In this document: one piece after another, positions 1 to 7,696 of the stretch
How the letters are laid out: every line of letters begins with the position of its first letter
Position numbering within the stretch: position 1 is the stretch's first letter
Made by a program: the position numbers and the translations under genes
Assembly: GCF_042646205.1 (NCBI RefSeq)
Contig: NZ_JBHRTF010000002.1
Span: forward strand, 1-64,000
DNA from: Cellvibrio fontiphilus_A
Lineage (GTDB): Bacteria > Pseudomonadota > Gammaproteobacteria > Pseudomonadales > Cellvibrionaceae
DNA: 64,000 bases
Direction: 5' to 3'
The notes under the pieces: generated by a model
Database searches by the model: none
What the model saw: the letters and a program-made list of their open reading frames with translations, nothing else
Told to the model about the DNA's origin: nothing

Positions 1-76
1 AACTTTCGCGCTCGACTTGCATGTGTTAGGCCTGCCGCCAGCGTTCAATCTGAGCCATGATCAAACTCTTCAGTTT
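1..76 (-). rRNA. rrs: 16S ribosomal RNA, 5' end (partial)
   Basis: The reverse complement reads AAACTGAAGAGTTTGATCAT at the mature 5' end, then the universal 27F primer region and the conserved GAACGCTGGCGGCAGGCCTAA block. The gene runs off the left edge, so only about 76 nt are present. Position 76 is placed as the 5' end by comparison with E. coli 16S rRNA. Two promoters and a boxA-like element lie upstream, at 233-413. Confidence 0.97.
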
Positions 77-236
77 AAAATCAGGTGTCGTCTTGTCGGC
101 GAACCAACTCGAACAACTAAACTTTGCTCAGAATCATTAAACACAAATACATTACTGTTTGTGTGTTCACTTCATCTGATAATTTGCTTGTTGCCAATCA
201 CCATCCGCAAGTGCCCACACGCATTGCTTGATCTGT

Positions 237-271
237 CTTGTTAAAAAACCGGTTAGCGCTTCGGCTTAACC
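237..271 (-). promoter_or_regulatory. rRNA leader boxB/boxA-like antitermination element
   Basis: On the minus strand, downstream of the promoters, a hairpin (251-271, arms GGTTAAGC and GCTAACC with small mismatches) is followed at once by a boxA-like TTTTTTAACAAG (237-248). This boxB-then-boxA order is the known layout of rrn leaders that load Nus factors. The leader then continues about 160 nt to the 16S 5' end. The assignment is by pattern only. Confidence 0.55.
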
Positions 272-282
272 GTGGGAGGCGC

Positions 283-310
283 ATTATACGCACCTTTTAA
301 ACTTTGTAGA
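283..310 (-). promoter_or_regulatory. rRNA operon promoter P2 (proximal)
   Basis: On the minus strand a perfect -10 TATAAT (283-288) follows a -35-like TCTACA (305-310) after a 16-bp spacer. The downstream stretch GCGCC is GC-rich, as in stringently controlled rRNA promoters. It lies about 200 nt upstream of the 16S gene. Confidence 0.7.
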
Positions 311-384
311 CCATTAATTTCATTAATTTTTTACAACTTATCGAGCTTGATGTTGTTACCGGGTCGCTGCTCGACAGGGCGCGC

Positions 385-413
385 ACTATACGAATCGCAC
401 CGCACCAACGCAA
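385..413 (-). promoter_or_regulatory. rRNA operon promoter P1 (distal)
   Basis: On the minus strand, TTGCGT (-35, 408-413) and TATAGT (-10, 385-390) are separated by 17 bp. They are followed by the GC-rich discriminator GCGCGCC, the signature of a ppGpp-sensitive stable RNA promoter. Together with P2 it forms the usual tandem pair. Confidence 0.7.
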
Positions 414-441
414 GCTTTTTTTGGCGCCAATAACAAAAACC

Positions 442-474
442 TATCACTCCGCCTGTTTGATAAACACAACGGCG
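442..474 (-). terminator. possible terminator after pssA
   Basis: Just beyond the pssA stop the minus strand can form CGCC-GTTG-TGTTT-ATC-AAACA-GGCG (450-474), followed after a few bases by GGTTTTTG. The T-run is short and offset, so the call is weak. It would separate pssA transcription from the rRNA promoters. Confidence 0.35.
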
Positions 475-475
475 A

Positions 476-1309
476 TTAATTCACCTGCCCCTGATCTGTT
501 TTGCCGCCAAAAATAAACCCATACAGCCAAGCCAGCGGACCAGAGAGCCCGTAGATAACCGCAATCGCCAAAACACCCTGCTGCTGATAAATAATCAAGG
601 AGGCAAAAACCAACACCACCAACAGCATAAAGGCGAAGGGAACCCGACCGCGGAAATTAAGCCCTTTGAAACTGGTGTAGCGGAAGTTGGAGACCATCAG
701 TAAGCCGGTAAATGCCGTCAGAACCGCTATAGCCGCAGCCCAAACTCCTGTAGGGGCACTATCAAACCAAACCCAGACTGTAGCAGCGATAATCGAAGCC
801 GCCGCAGGACTCGCCAACCCCATAAAATACTTTTTGTCGACAACACCTATTTGCGTATTAAAGCGCGCCAATCGCAGCGCCGCACATGCCACATAGATGA
901 ATGCCGCCGCCCAGCCCCAACGCCCTAAATCCTGCAACACCCAGCTGAACACCACCAATGCTGGCGCAACCCCAAAAGAGACCATATCCGCCAAACTATC
1001 GTATTGTTCGCCGAACGCACTTTGGGTGTTGGTCATGCGCGCAACGCGCCCATCCATACCATCCAGCAACATGGCGACAAAAATGGCGATGGCAGCATGG
1101 GAAAAATTGCCATTCATTGACGAGACAATGGCGTAGAAGCCACAAAAGAGCGCACCGGTAGTAAACAGGTTTGGCAGCAAATAGACACCGCGATGGCGAA
1201 CCTTTTCACCACCCTCAGAAACTTCTTCGACCAAGTCACCAAAAGGCAAAGGCCCCTCATGATCCGTCACCTCGGTGGACTTGGATTGTTTCTGCTCATT
1301 ATTAGTCAT
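476..1309 (-). CDS. pssA: CDP-diacylglycerol--serine O-phosphatidyltransferase
   Basis: This integral inner-membrane enzyme makes phosphatidylserine from CDP-diacylglycerol and serine, the first step toward phosphatidylethanolamine. The CDP-alcohol phosphotransferase motif is complete: DGMDGRVAR near residue 85, then the downstream YDSLAD acidic pair. Several hydrophobic segments follow. I place the start at the ATG at 1309 (MTNNEQ) because GAGGTTGAG lies at Shine-Dalgarno distance; the in-frame ATG four codons upstream has no ribosome site. The product is 277 aa. It lies downstream of ilvC on the same strand, as in Pseudomonas, but a hairpin terminator sits between the two genes. Confidence 0.93.
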   Translation of the reverse strand: MTNNEQKQSKSTEVTDHEGPLPFGDLVEEVSEGGEKVRHRGVYLLPNLFTTGALFCGFYAIVSSMNGNFSHAAIAIFVAMLLDGMDGRVARMTNTQSAFGEQYDSLADMVSFGVAPALVVFSWVLQDLGRWGWAAAFIYVACAALRLARFNTQIGVVDKKYFMGLASPAAASIIAATVWVWFDSAPTGVWAAAIAVLTAFTGLLMVSNFRYTSFKGLNFRGRVPFAFMLLVVLVFASLIIYQQQGVLAIAVIYGLSGPLAWLYGFIFGGKTDQGQVN

Positions 1310-1360
1310 GCTCAACCTCATCGAATGCTAGGAGCCGGGGGCGACATTCTACACAGTCAC

Positions 1361-1396
1361 CAACAAAAAACGCGGCCTGAGCCGCGCTTTTTGTTG
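1361..1396 (-). terminator. Rho-independent terminator after ilvC
   Basis: The stem is GCGCGGC/GCCGCG with a four-base loop (1371-1386), flanked by A-rich and T-rich arms (CAACAAAAAA and TTTTTGTTG). It could act in both directions. It sits between the ilvC stop and the pssA start. Confidence 0.8.
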
Positions 1397-1411
1397 TCGC
1401 CAAAACCGGGG

Positions 1412-2428
1412 TTAGTTCTTGGTCTGGTCAACGATTTTGTTGGCTTGAATCCAAGGCATCATTGCACGCAACTTGGCACCAACCACTTCAATGCCATGAG
1501 CGGCGTTGTTGCGACGGGCAGCAGTCATTGATGAATAGTTGGTTTGACCTTCCAGAATAAACTTCTTGGCGTATTCGCCAGTCTGGATATCTTTCAGCGC
1601 TTGACGCATAGCTTTGCGCGACTCTTCGTTGATCACTTTAGGACCAGTCACGTATTCGCCGTATTCAGCGTTGTTAGAGATTGAGTAGTTCATGTTGGCG
1701 ATACCGCCTTCGAACATCAGATCAACAATCAACTTCAGCTCATGCAAACACTCGAAATAAGCCATTTCTGGCTCGTAGCCTGCTTCAACCAGAGTTTCAA
1801 AGCCCATTTTTACCAACTCAACAGCGCCGCCGCACAATACAGCTTGCTCACCGAACAAATCAGTTTCAGTTTCGTCTTTGAAGGTAGTTTCGATGATACC
1901 GGTACGGCCGCCACCTACGCCTGATGCGTATGACAGAGCAGTATCTTTCGCCTTGCCAGAAGCATCCTGGAATACAGCAATCAGATCTGGTACGCCGCCG
2001 CCACGTACGAATTCAGAACGCACAGTGTGACCTGGTGCTTTTGGCGCGATCATGATCACGTCCAAATCTTTGCGTGGCACTACTTGGTTGTAGTGGATCG
2101 CAAAACCGTGAGCAAACGCCAAAGTAGCGCCTTGCTTGATGTTTGGCTCGATCTCTTCTTTATAAAGCTTTGATTGGAACTCGTCCGGAGTCAGGATCAT
2201 CACCACATCTGCAGATTTAACTGCAGTAGCAACGTCAGTCACTTTCAAGCCATGAGCTTCTGCTTTTCTTACAGTAGCAGAACCGGTGCGCAGACCAACT
2301 ACCACATCAACACCTGAATCTTTCAGGTTGCAGGCGTGAGCGTGACCTTGCGAACCGTAACCAATGATGGCTACTTTTTTGCCTTGGATGATAGAAAGAT
2401 CAGCATCTTTATCGTAATAAACGTGCAT
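1412..2428 (-). CDS. ilvC: ketol-acid reductoisomerase (NADP+)
   Basis: This cytosolic enzyme is the second common step of valine and isoleucine synthesis. It isomerises and reduces 2-acetolactate or 2-aceto-2-hydroxybutyrate to the dihydroxy acid using NADPH and Mg2+. The nucleotide-binding loop GYGSQGHAHACNL is near residue 24. The C-terminal half carries the acidic metal ligands around DLFGEQAVLCGG and ECLHELKLIVD. At 338 aa it is the short class I form. AGGAGT precedes the ATG. The divergent ilvY lies 156 bp upstream, the classical ilvY-ilvC arrangement, so IlvY activation by acetohydroxy acid substrates is expected. Confidence 0.97.
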   Translation of the reverse strand: MHVYYDKDADLSIIQGKKVAIIGYGSQGHAHACNLKDSGVDVVVGLRTGSATVRKAEAHGLKVTDVATAVKSADVVMILTPDEFQSKLYKEEIEPNIKQGATLAFAHGFAIHYNQVVPRKDLDVIMIAPKAPGHTVRSEFVRGGGVPDLIAVFQDASGKAKDTALSYASGVGGGRTGIIETTFKDETETDLFGEQAVLCGGAVELVKMGFETLVEAGYEPEMAYFECLHELKLIVDLMFEGGIANMNYSISNNAEYGEYVTGPKVINEESRKAMRQALKDIQTGEYAKKFILEGQTNYSSMTAARRNNAAHGIEVVGAKLRAMMPWIQANKIVDQTKN

Positions 2429-2524
2429 AACAGACTCCTGTTGGGATGATTACCGCCTGAGAGTGGAAAATCACAAGGCGATTTGGATAAAAGGCCGCCA
2501 GTGTAGAGAAACACCCGCATCGCG

Positions 2525-2565
2525 TAAAATGATATATTCGCAATTCAATATTTCATTTTATGAAA
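2525..2565. promoter_or_regulatory. candidate IlvY operator between ilvC and ilvY
   Basis: The divergent intergenic region holds an inverted repeat with 8-bp arms TAAAATGA (2525-2532) and TCATTTTA (2553-2560). Overlapping it is a tighter palindrome, TTTCAT-TTT-ATGAAA (2551-2565). It ends 19 bp before the ilvY ATG. LysR-type regulators bind such dyads between divergent genes; the assignment to IlvY is inferred from position. Confidence 0.55.
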
Positions 2566-2584
2566 CACGGTTATTACCCACTTT

Positions 2585-3451
2585 ATGGATATCACCAAAC
2601 TTCGCCTGTTTTGCAACCTCGCCAACAGCCTGCACTTTGGCCGCGCTGCCAATAGCAGCCACGTTTCTCCCTCCACGCTTAGCCGCAATATCAAGCAACT
2701 TGAAGACGATTTGGGTGTGAGCCTGTTTGTGCGCGACAACCGCTCGGTGATACTCACCCACGAAGGCGAACAATTTTTAGGGTTTGCCAAAGAAGTGATC
2801 CAGCAGTGGGAGACGTATCAGGAATCGCTGCTGGCGCAGGCCGACCAACTGCGCGGGCAACTCAGCATCTACTGCTCAGTCACTGCTAGTTACAGCTTCC
2901 TCTATGAGATCCTCACTGAGTTCCGCGTCAAACACCCAGGTATTGCGATCAAACTTCACACCGGCGACCCAGCTCAATCCATCGAGCGAATTTTGGCAGG
3001 CGATGAAGATATCGCCATCGCCGCCAAACCCGACAAATTACCATCAGGCATCAGCTTCAAACCTATCAACAGCTCGCCGCTGATTTTTATCACCGCAAAC
3101 ACAGAAGATTGGCAGGGCAAAAGCTGGGATGAAATTCCGGTGATCATTCCGGAAGAAGGCTTGGCAAGGGAGCGCTTAAATATTTGGTTCGATTCACTCG
3201 GCATCAAACCGAATATTTATGCCGAGGTAAAAGGTAACGAGGCGATTGTGAGTATGGTGAGTTTGGGATTCGGTGTGGGCGTTGCACCGCAAATAGTGGT
3301 GGATAACAGCCCACTGGCCGATAAAGTAAAACGTTTTGATCCACAACCGGATTTAGGCCCTTATGACACAGGAATCTGTGTGATGGAAAAACGCCTGAAA
3401 AGCCCGATTGTAAATGCATTTTGGAGCCAACTGCGCGAACCGAATCGTTAG
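2585..3451 (+). CDS. ilvY: LysR-family activator of ilvC
   Basis: This is a DNA-binding regulator with an N-terminal winged helix (HFGRAANSSHVSPSTLSRNI, about residues 17-36) and a C-terminal inducer-binding domain. Resemblance to E. coli IlvY extends through distinctive stretches: FVRDNRSVILT, CSVTASYS, GNEAIVSMVSLGFGVGVAP and the final NAFW. With its position divergent from ilvC this makes the assignment strong. No clear Shine-Dalgarno precedes the ATG at 2585, which is chosen by alignment with the family start MD. The gene ends 4 bp from the convergent glycosylase gene. The product is 288 aa. Confidence 0.92.
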   Translation: MDITKLRLFCNLANSLHFGRAANSSHVSPSTLSRNIKQLEDDLGVSLFVRDNRSVILTHEGEQFLGFAKEVIQQWETYQESLLAQADQLRGQLSIYCSVTASYSFLYEILTEFRVKHPGIAIKLHTGDPAQSIERILAGDEDIAIAAKPDKLPSGISFKPINSSPLIFITANTEDWQGKSWDEIPVIIPEEGLARERLNIWFDSLGIKPNIYAEVKGNEAIVSMVSLGFGVGVAPQIVVDNSPLADKVKRFDPQPDLGPYDTGICVMEKRLKSPIVNAFWSQLREPNR

Positions 3452-3455
3452 ATAT

Positions 3456-4016
3456 TTACCGAAAGGGTTTGCTCAGAAAAGGCGAGCCAGCCAAGCCAAA
3501 ACGCCAAGGCAAATCCATCGCTTTGGAAATTCCGATGCGCGGGCCAGCCACCACATCAATGGGTGTCATTGCAGGCGATAAGTGAAAAGGTTTTTGTGTG
3601 AGCGAGCGCCCATTAAATGCATGAACAATTTCCAATGCCTGCCCCACTCGTCCTGGCCCTGAACATAACAATTTTTCCGCATCAACACCGCGCCGCTCGC
3701 GCATAACGTCCAAACCCTGTGTGGGCTGTATCGCACGAATTAAAACACCTGCACCATGCCCTTCCGGCGCGCACACAAAATTCAAACACCAATGAATGCC
3801 ATAAGAGCGATAAACATAGGCGCAACCCGGCGCACCAAACATAGCCATATTGCGCACACTCGGCCCAGAGAAAGTATGTGATGCAGGCTCGGATTGATCA
3901 TAAGCCTCCACCTCAACAATTACACCGCCAACACCATTTACAAAAAAGTGCGCACCTATTAACTGGGGCGCAACTATGTGCGATGGCTGGGAGAAATCTA
4001 TTGCGATACTTTTCAT
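3456..4016 (-). CDS. DNA-3-methyladenine glycosylase (AAG/MPG family)
   Basis: This base-excision repair enzyme removes alkylated purines such as 3-methyladenine. Family features are the IVEVEAY motif with the presumed catalytic Glu37 and the base-stacking Tyr39, ASHTFSG, MFGAPGCAYVYRSYGIHWCLN and GAGVLIRA. At 186 aa it is a compact bacterial form. It is the last gene of a tightly spaced minus-strand run, 3 bp after the preceding gene. It may be only a co-transcribed passenger with no metabolic link to the ketosynthase genes upstream. Confidence 0.9.
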   Translation of the reverse strand: MKSIAIDFSQPSHIVAPQLIGAHFFVNGVGGVIVEVEAYDQSEPASHTFSGPSVRNMAMFGAPGCAYVYRSYGIHWCLNFVCAPEGHGAGVLIRAIQPTQGLDVMRERRGVDAEKLLCSGPGRVGQALEIVHAFNGRSLTQKPFHLSPAMTPIDVVAGPRIGISKAMDLPWRFGLAGSPFLSKPFR

Positions 4017-4019
4017 ATG

Positions 4020-4925
4020 TTATTGTTGAGCGGAAGTAAAACCTTGCTGTTTTTTCAGTTCCATCAGCAGCGCATGTAACATTTCCGTTGATAAACCATG
4101 CAGCACCAAACGATAACCCGCGCGCAGAGTACTCATTGGCACTAGCGGATGTTTGTTGTTAAGCAATACCAAATGCTGGGGGGAATTTAAAATCGTCGCC
4201 ACATACAAACCAATCGTTTCATCCAGCTGCAGCGAGTTTGAGGCGCGCCAAAAATCATTATCGGTTAAAAATAATTGATAAGTCGGCGTAAACATTTCGA
4301 TAGCAGTTTGCAGATCGATGCCGTTTAACCTACCGCGCGGCATGGCTTCCAGTGTCACCTCCGGTTCTTTGATCATACTGAAATCGGGTTGTGCAACAGG
4401 CTGTAATTTTTTATCGGCGTCGCGCAGGGCTTTGCTCAGGCGAATCACGAAGTTAAATAAATTTAAATCGTGTTTTAAAAATAATTCGTCCTTCAAATCA
4501 TCCAGAGTTATTGGTTTCAAAGGTGATGTTTCAACTTTCACCGGTGAATTAGCCGCAATAAATTCCAGAATCTGCGCCCCCATATGAAAGTGACGCAACA
4601 CCAACCAGTTAGCCTCGGGGCGCACGCAATATTTCAAGCCAGCAGCGAGAATCCAGTGCAAAAATTTGGACGCCGCCCACTTGCGCGGCACCACCACTTT
4701 AAAAATCTGGATTAATACAATCAGCGTGCGTGCGATAGGTCTGACAAAAGGCAATAAAAATTGGCGCGATGGTGATGCCGAGTCAGTAAGCCAAGCCTGC
4801 TTAACATGATCCGGCAGGGGTGTACTTTGATCCAAATACAGCGCAAGCCACGGATTAGGATCGCGCGGATCAAATTCTGTTTGCAAAAACTCAGGTAACT
4901 GTTCTGTTTTTTCTACGTTATCCAT
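4020..4925 (-). CDS. uncharacterised protein of the ketosynthase cassette
   Basis: I do not recognise this 301-aa protein. It has no signal peptide. An amphipathic to hydrophobic stretch around residues 60-100 (IARTLIVLIQIFKVVV, then FLHWILAAGLKYC) could lie on or in the membrane. The central region is mixed-charge and helical, and the C-terminal 60 residues are hydrophobic helices. It begins 3 bp after the ketosynthase stop, so it is almost certainly co-translated with it. No catalytic motif is visible. It may be an accessory or membrane-anchoring subunit for the neighbouring lipid enzymes; that is inference from context only. Confidence 0.8.
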   Translation of the reverse strand: MDNVEKTEQLPEFLQTEFDPRDPNPWLALYLDQSTPLPDHVKQAWLTDSASPSRQFLLPFVRPIARTLIVLIQIFKVVVPRKWAASKFLHWILAAGLKYCVRPEANWLVLRHFHMGAQILEFIAANSPVKVETSPLKPITLDDLKDELFLKHDLNLFNFVIRLSKALRDADKKLQPVAQPDFSMIKEPEVTLEAMPRGRLNGIDLQTAIEMFTPTYQLFLTDNDFWRASNSLQLDETIGLYVATILNSPQHLVLLNNKHPLVPMSTLRAGYRLVLHGLSTEMLHALLMELKKQQGFTSAQQ

Positions 4926-4928
4926 CTG

Positions 4929-6818
4929 TTATGACTCCAGAATATGTTCGAACTGCATAAGATACAGTTGTGCCGTGCGTTTGGCCGTAGCGATAATCGC
5001 GCTTGCCGCCTTAGGATCAATCGCCATCACCAGTTCAACGGCAGCCAACCAACGCGCGAGATGATGTTCGTCATTCGCTCCGTGATATTCCAAAAAGCGA
5101 AATGCACTTGCCGGTAAATCCACTTGTTTGCGCAGTAAGGGTAGGAGCGCAGGCACGATACGCTGACCAGTGCCTTCAATGATATAGATCGCACCCAATA
5201 ATCCGATGGGATTGGTTGTCGCAGCAAGCGAATGCAAATAACTATTCAAAGCTTCACCACCGGGATTGCGGCGTAAATTATCCAGCGGTTCAGTGCCGCC
5301 TGCTGCACAATAATCCTCGTACAAAATTTTGAAATCGTTTTGCTCTTCGCCCGCATGAGTTTCAATTAATGCAGCAAGGTCAGCATAGCTACCGGTGAGC
5401 GATGCCACGGCTTCGCGCATCCATTTACTACCCTCGCGCACTTGCGGCACCCATTGCGCAGTCCACTGGCGATAATCTTCCAGCGCAAATTGTTGGCTCA
5501 CTAATTTGTGAATCACCGGACTGCGCCAAACTTGCGAGCGGTAGTCATGCCAGATACCTGCAAGGGTTGTTAATAAACTTTGCAAATGTTGCGGCGCAGA
5601 TTGTGGATCATGAGGCGCTGCAATAGCAGGCAACTCGGTTTTTTCTGACGCTGTCGATCTAATTGCGGGAGTAAGGTTAGCAGCCAAAGGCGCATTGGCC
5701 GCTTCCACTTCAATCAGCATGTAAGCCGCCGTCATACGCCCCGACTCGGGGATAAAACAGAATATTTTTTCGCCCGGTTTAACCTGATGGGTATCAAGAA
5801 ATTCCGCCAGCATAATAAAAATCGAGGCGGAGCCGGTATTGCCGCGCGTGGTTAAGTTGCTGTACCAGCGCTCGCGCGGAATGGTTAAGCCCGCCTTTGC
5901 CAGCAATTCTTCTACTACTGGAATAAAACGCGCCGATGAATAGTGACAAAGAAAATGATCAATCTCATCCGATGTAACCCAACCATCGTGGACGAGCTTT
6001 ACATATTCGTGAATGCTCACATCAAACAAATGCGGCAGCAGGCGAATATCCTGCCGCAGCGACAACGCACCCGCCGCTTCCGCTTCACTGGATGACGGAA
6101 AATCCAAGAAAGATTTTCTGCGATCTTCGGTTAAACCCAGTTGCATGCAGACCGGATAATCACCCGCAAAGCTTTTTTGGTGAATCCAGTTTATTTTTAA
6201 GCGCACGCCGTTTTTTGCTTGTGGTGCATCGGTAAGCAACACTGCACCTGCGCCGTCAGATAACATCCAGCGCAAAAAGTGCGCATCAAAATCACTACTG
6301 TAACCGCGCGGGGCAAAGCGGCTTTTTTTAAAAATGCGCGAGGGCATTTCCGCTGTCGCCACTAAGGCTTGTTGATGCGCACCCAGCTCCACGGATTGCG
6401 CTGCGTAATTTAATGCGGAAATACCCGCAGCGCAGACACCAAGGCTCGATAAGGTTTCCATTGGCGGCGCACCTAGTTCACCTTGTACCATGGTGGCAAA
6501 ACCGGGGATTAGTGCATCACTGCCCGATGAACCGACCGAGAGCAAACTTACATCACTCAGGCTCGTATTGGCGCGCGCGAGACAATCGTTAATCGCATTG
6601 GCCGCAAGCTGCGTGTGCGACGTCACTGTCTCGCCATTTTTATCAATGGCGTAATGACGGGTTTGAATACCGTTCTCTGCCAAAATTTTATTTTTGATAC
6701 GCAGTGAAATGCGATTGAGTGGCGCAATAAAATCATCCATCGCCTGATTATCAACTGGCTCACCCGGTAGGTGATAGCCCGCTGATTGAATATACACACG
6801 ATTAAAACGGGTAGGCAT
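4929..6818 (-). CDS. ketosynthase III fused to heme-oxygenase-like diiron domain
   Basis: Residues 1-370 form a FabH-type condensing enzyme with an intact Cys129 (SSLGVCAAG), His292 (LCHYSSARF) and Asn327 (RGNTGSAS) triad. This predicts decarboxylative condensation of an acyl starter with malonyl-ACP. After a linker of about 40 residues, residues 415-629 form an all-helical domain resembling the TENA/heme-oxygenase-like family. Possible metal ligands are His488, Glu491/492, Glu548, Glu577, His579, Asp583 and His585/586. Such domains can be diiron oxidases (UndA is the known alkene-forming example) or inactive. At 629 aa it is nearly twice a normal FabH. It lies 3 bp from both neighbours. The chemistry is inferred; the two-domain reading is seen in the sequence. 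Confidence 0.8.
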   Translation of the reverse strand: MPTRFNRVYIQSAGYHLPGEPVDNQAMDDFIAPLNRISLRIKNKILAENGIQTRHYAIDKNGETVTSHTQLAANAINDCLARANTSLSDVSLLSVGSSGSDALIPGFATMVQGELGAPPMETLSSLGVCAAGISALNYAAQSVELGAHQQALVATAEMPSRIFKKSRFAPRGYSSDFDAHFLRWMLSDGAGAVLLTDAPQAKNGVRLKINWIHQKSFAGDYPVCMQLGLTEDRRKSFLDFPSSSEAEAAGALSLRQDIRLLPHLFDVSIHEYVKLVHDGWVTSDEIDHFLCHYSSARFIPVVEELLAKAGLTIPRERWYSNLTTRGNTGSASIFIMLAEFLDTHQVKPGEKIFCFIPESGRMTAAYMLIEVEAANAPLAANLTPAIRSTASEKTELPAIAAPHDPQSAPQHLQSLLTTLAGIWHDYRSQVWRSPVIHKLVSQQFALEDYRQWTAQWVPQVREGSKWMREAVASLTGSYADLAALIETHAGEEQNDFKILYEDYCAAGGTEPLDNLRRNPGGEALNSYLHSLAATTNPIGLLGAIYIIEGTGQRIVPALLPLLRKQVDLPASAFRFLEYHGANDEHHLARWLAAVELVMAIDPKAASAIIATAKRTAQLYLMQFEHILES

Positions 6819-6821
6819 AAG

Positions 6822-7691
6822 TTAGTCCTTGTTGTGAAGCGAACGACTGCGCCAGCGCGGGTGCAGCAACGCCAATAAATAAGTGCGCAGCATATAACGC
6901 AGTAAACTATCTTCCTGCAACGCAGGATGAACTTGTGTTGCATAATCATAATGTTGGTGCAACTCCAGCAACTGCGACCAATGCGCACGCGGGTGTTGGT
7001 GGTGCGCGGTATGCAGCCCGATATTAAATAACAAGGGGTTAAGCAAACCATAAAAATTACGCGCAAAGTGTAAATTTTTGCCCGAGCCATCGGCATGTGC
7101 GTGTTGCAAATAGTTAGTCGCCAACAACCAATGCAGCCCATGCAACTGTGGAATCAATACCAACACGAGCCACTTTTCCCAATCAATCCACGCCAGCGCA
7201 ATCCACAACCCAACAACAAGAAAATACTGCAACACACAATAATAAAAATACGCGCGTTGGAATTGATAGCGGCGTTTTAAGTAGGCGAAAAATTCTGGAT
7301 AGAGCACCGAAATTGCCTGCAGCGGATGCAACAAATAACCCAACAAATGATTAGTGTCGCCGCGCGCACCGGGTGTATTAAAACGATAGGTGCGAGCCAG
7401 ATCCTGCTCGCCGTGTTGGTAGCGATGGTGATTGCCAATATGGGAGGGATAAAACACAAAGGTGGGATGCCCCTGCAAGAGCGTGAGCCATAAATCCGTC
7501 AGGCGATTTAACCGGCGCGAAGTCCAGATTCGCAAATGGGTATGATTATGGTGAATCACCCCCACACCCAGCGTTAAAAATAACTCTAGCAAATACAGCG
7601 GCCAACTGAATCCCTGCTGCCATTGCCACACAACCAATAATGGCAACAGCAGTAAATAGGCAATGCTCTGCCAATCGCGCCAGTTACGCAT
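6822..7691 (-). CDS. membrane fatty acid desaturase-like protein
   Basis: This polytopic membrane protein carries the three histidine boxes of the fatty acid desaturase superfamily: HHNHTH (47-52), HIGNHH with a trailing His93 (84-93) and HTAHHQH (227-233). An extra NYLQHAH sits at 193-199. The boxes coordinate a diiron centre that desaturates or hydroxylates acyl chains at the membrane. At 289 aa it is a short member. Its start lies 5 bp after the stop of the upstream hydroxylase-like gene, and its stop 3 bp before the ketosynthase gene. The substrate is unknown; a product or precursor of the adjacent ketosynthase is the simplest guess. Confidence 0.85.
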   Translation of the reverse strand: MRNWRDWQSIAYLLLLPLLVVWQWQQGFSWPLYLLELFLTLGVGVIHHNHTHLRIWTSRRLNRLTDLWLTLLQGHPTFVFYPSHIGNHHRYQHGEQDLARTYRFNTPGARGDTNHLLGYLLHPLQAISVLYPEFFAYLKRRYQFQRAYFYYCVLQYFLVVGLWIALAWIDWEKWLVLVLIPQLHGLHWLLATNYLQHAHADGSGKNLHFARNFYGLLNPLLFNIGLHTAHHQHPRAHWSQLLELHQHYDYATQVHPALQEDSLLRYMLRTYLLALLHPRWRSRSLHNKD

Positions 7692-7696
7692 CTTAT

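Noticed and set aside
17..244. 75-codon plus-strand frame at the left edge
   Set aside because: It overlaps the 16S rRNA 5' end and its leader on the opposite strand.
6623..7141. 172-codon minus-strand frame overlapping the desaturase and ketosynthase genes
   Set aside because: It overlaps two well-supported genes in another frame and has a Cys/Arg-rich product without domains.
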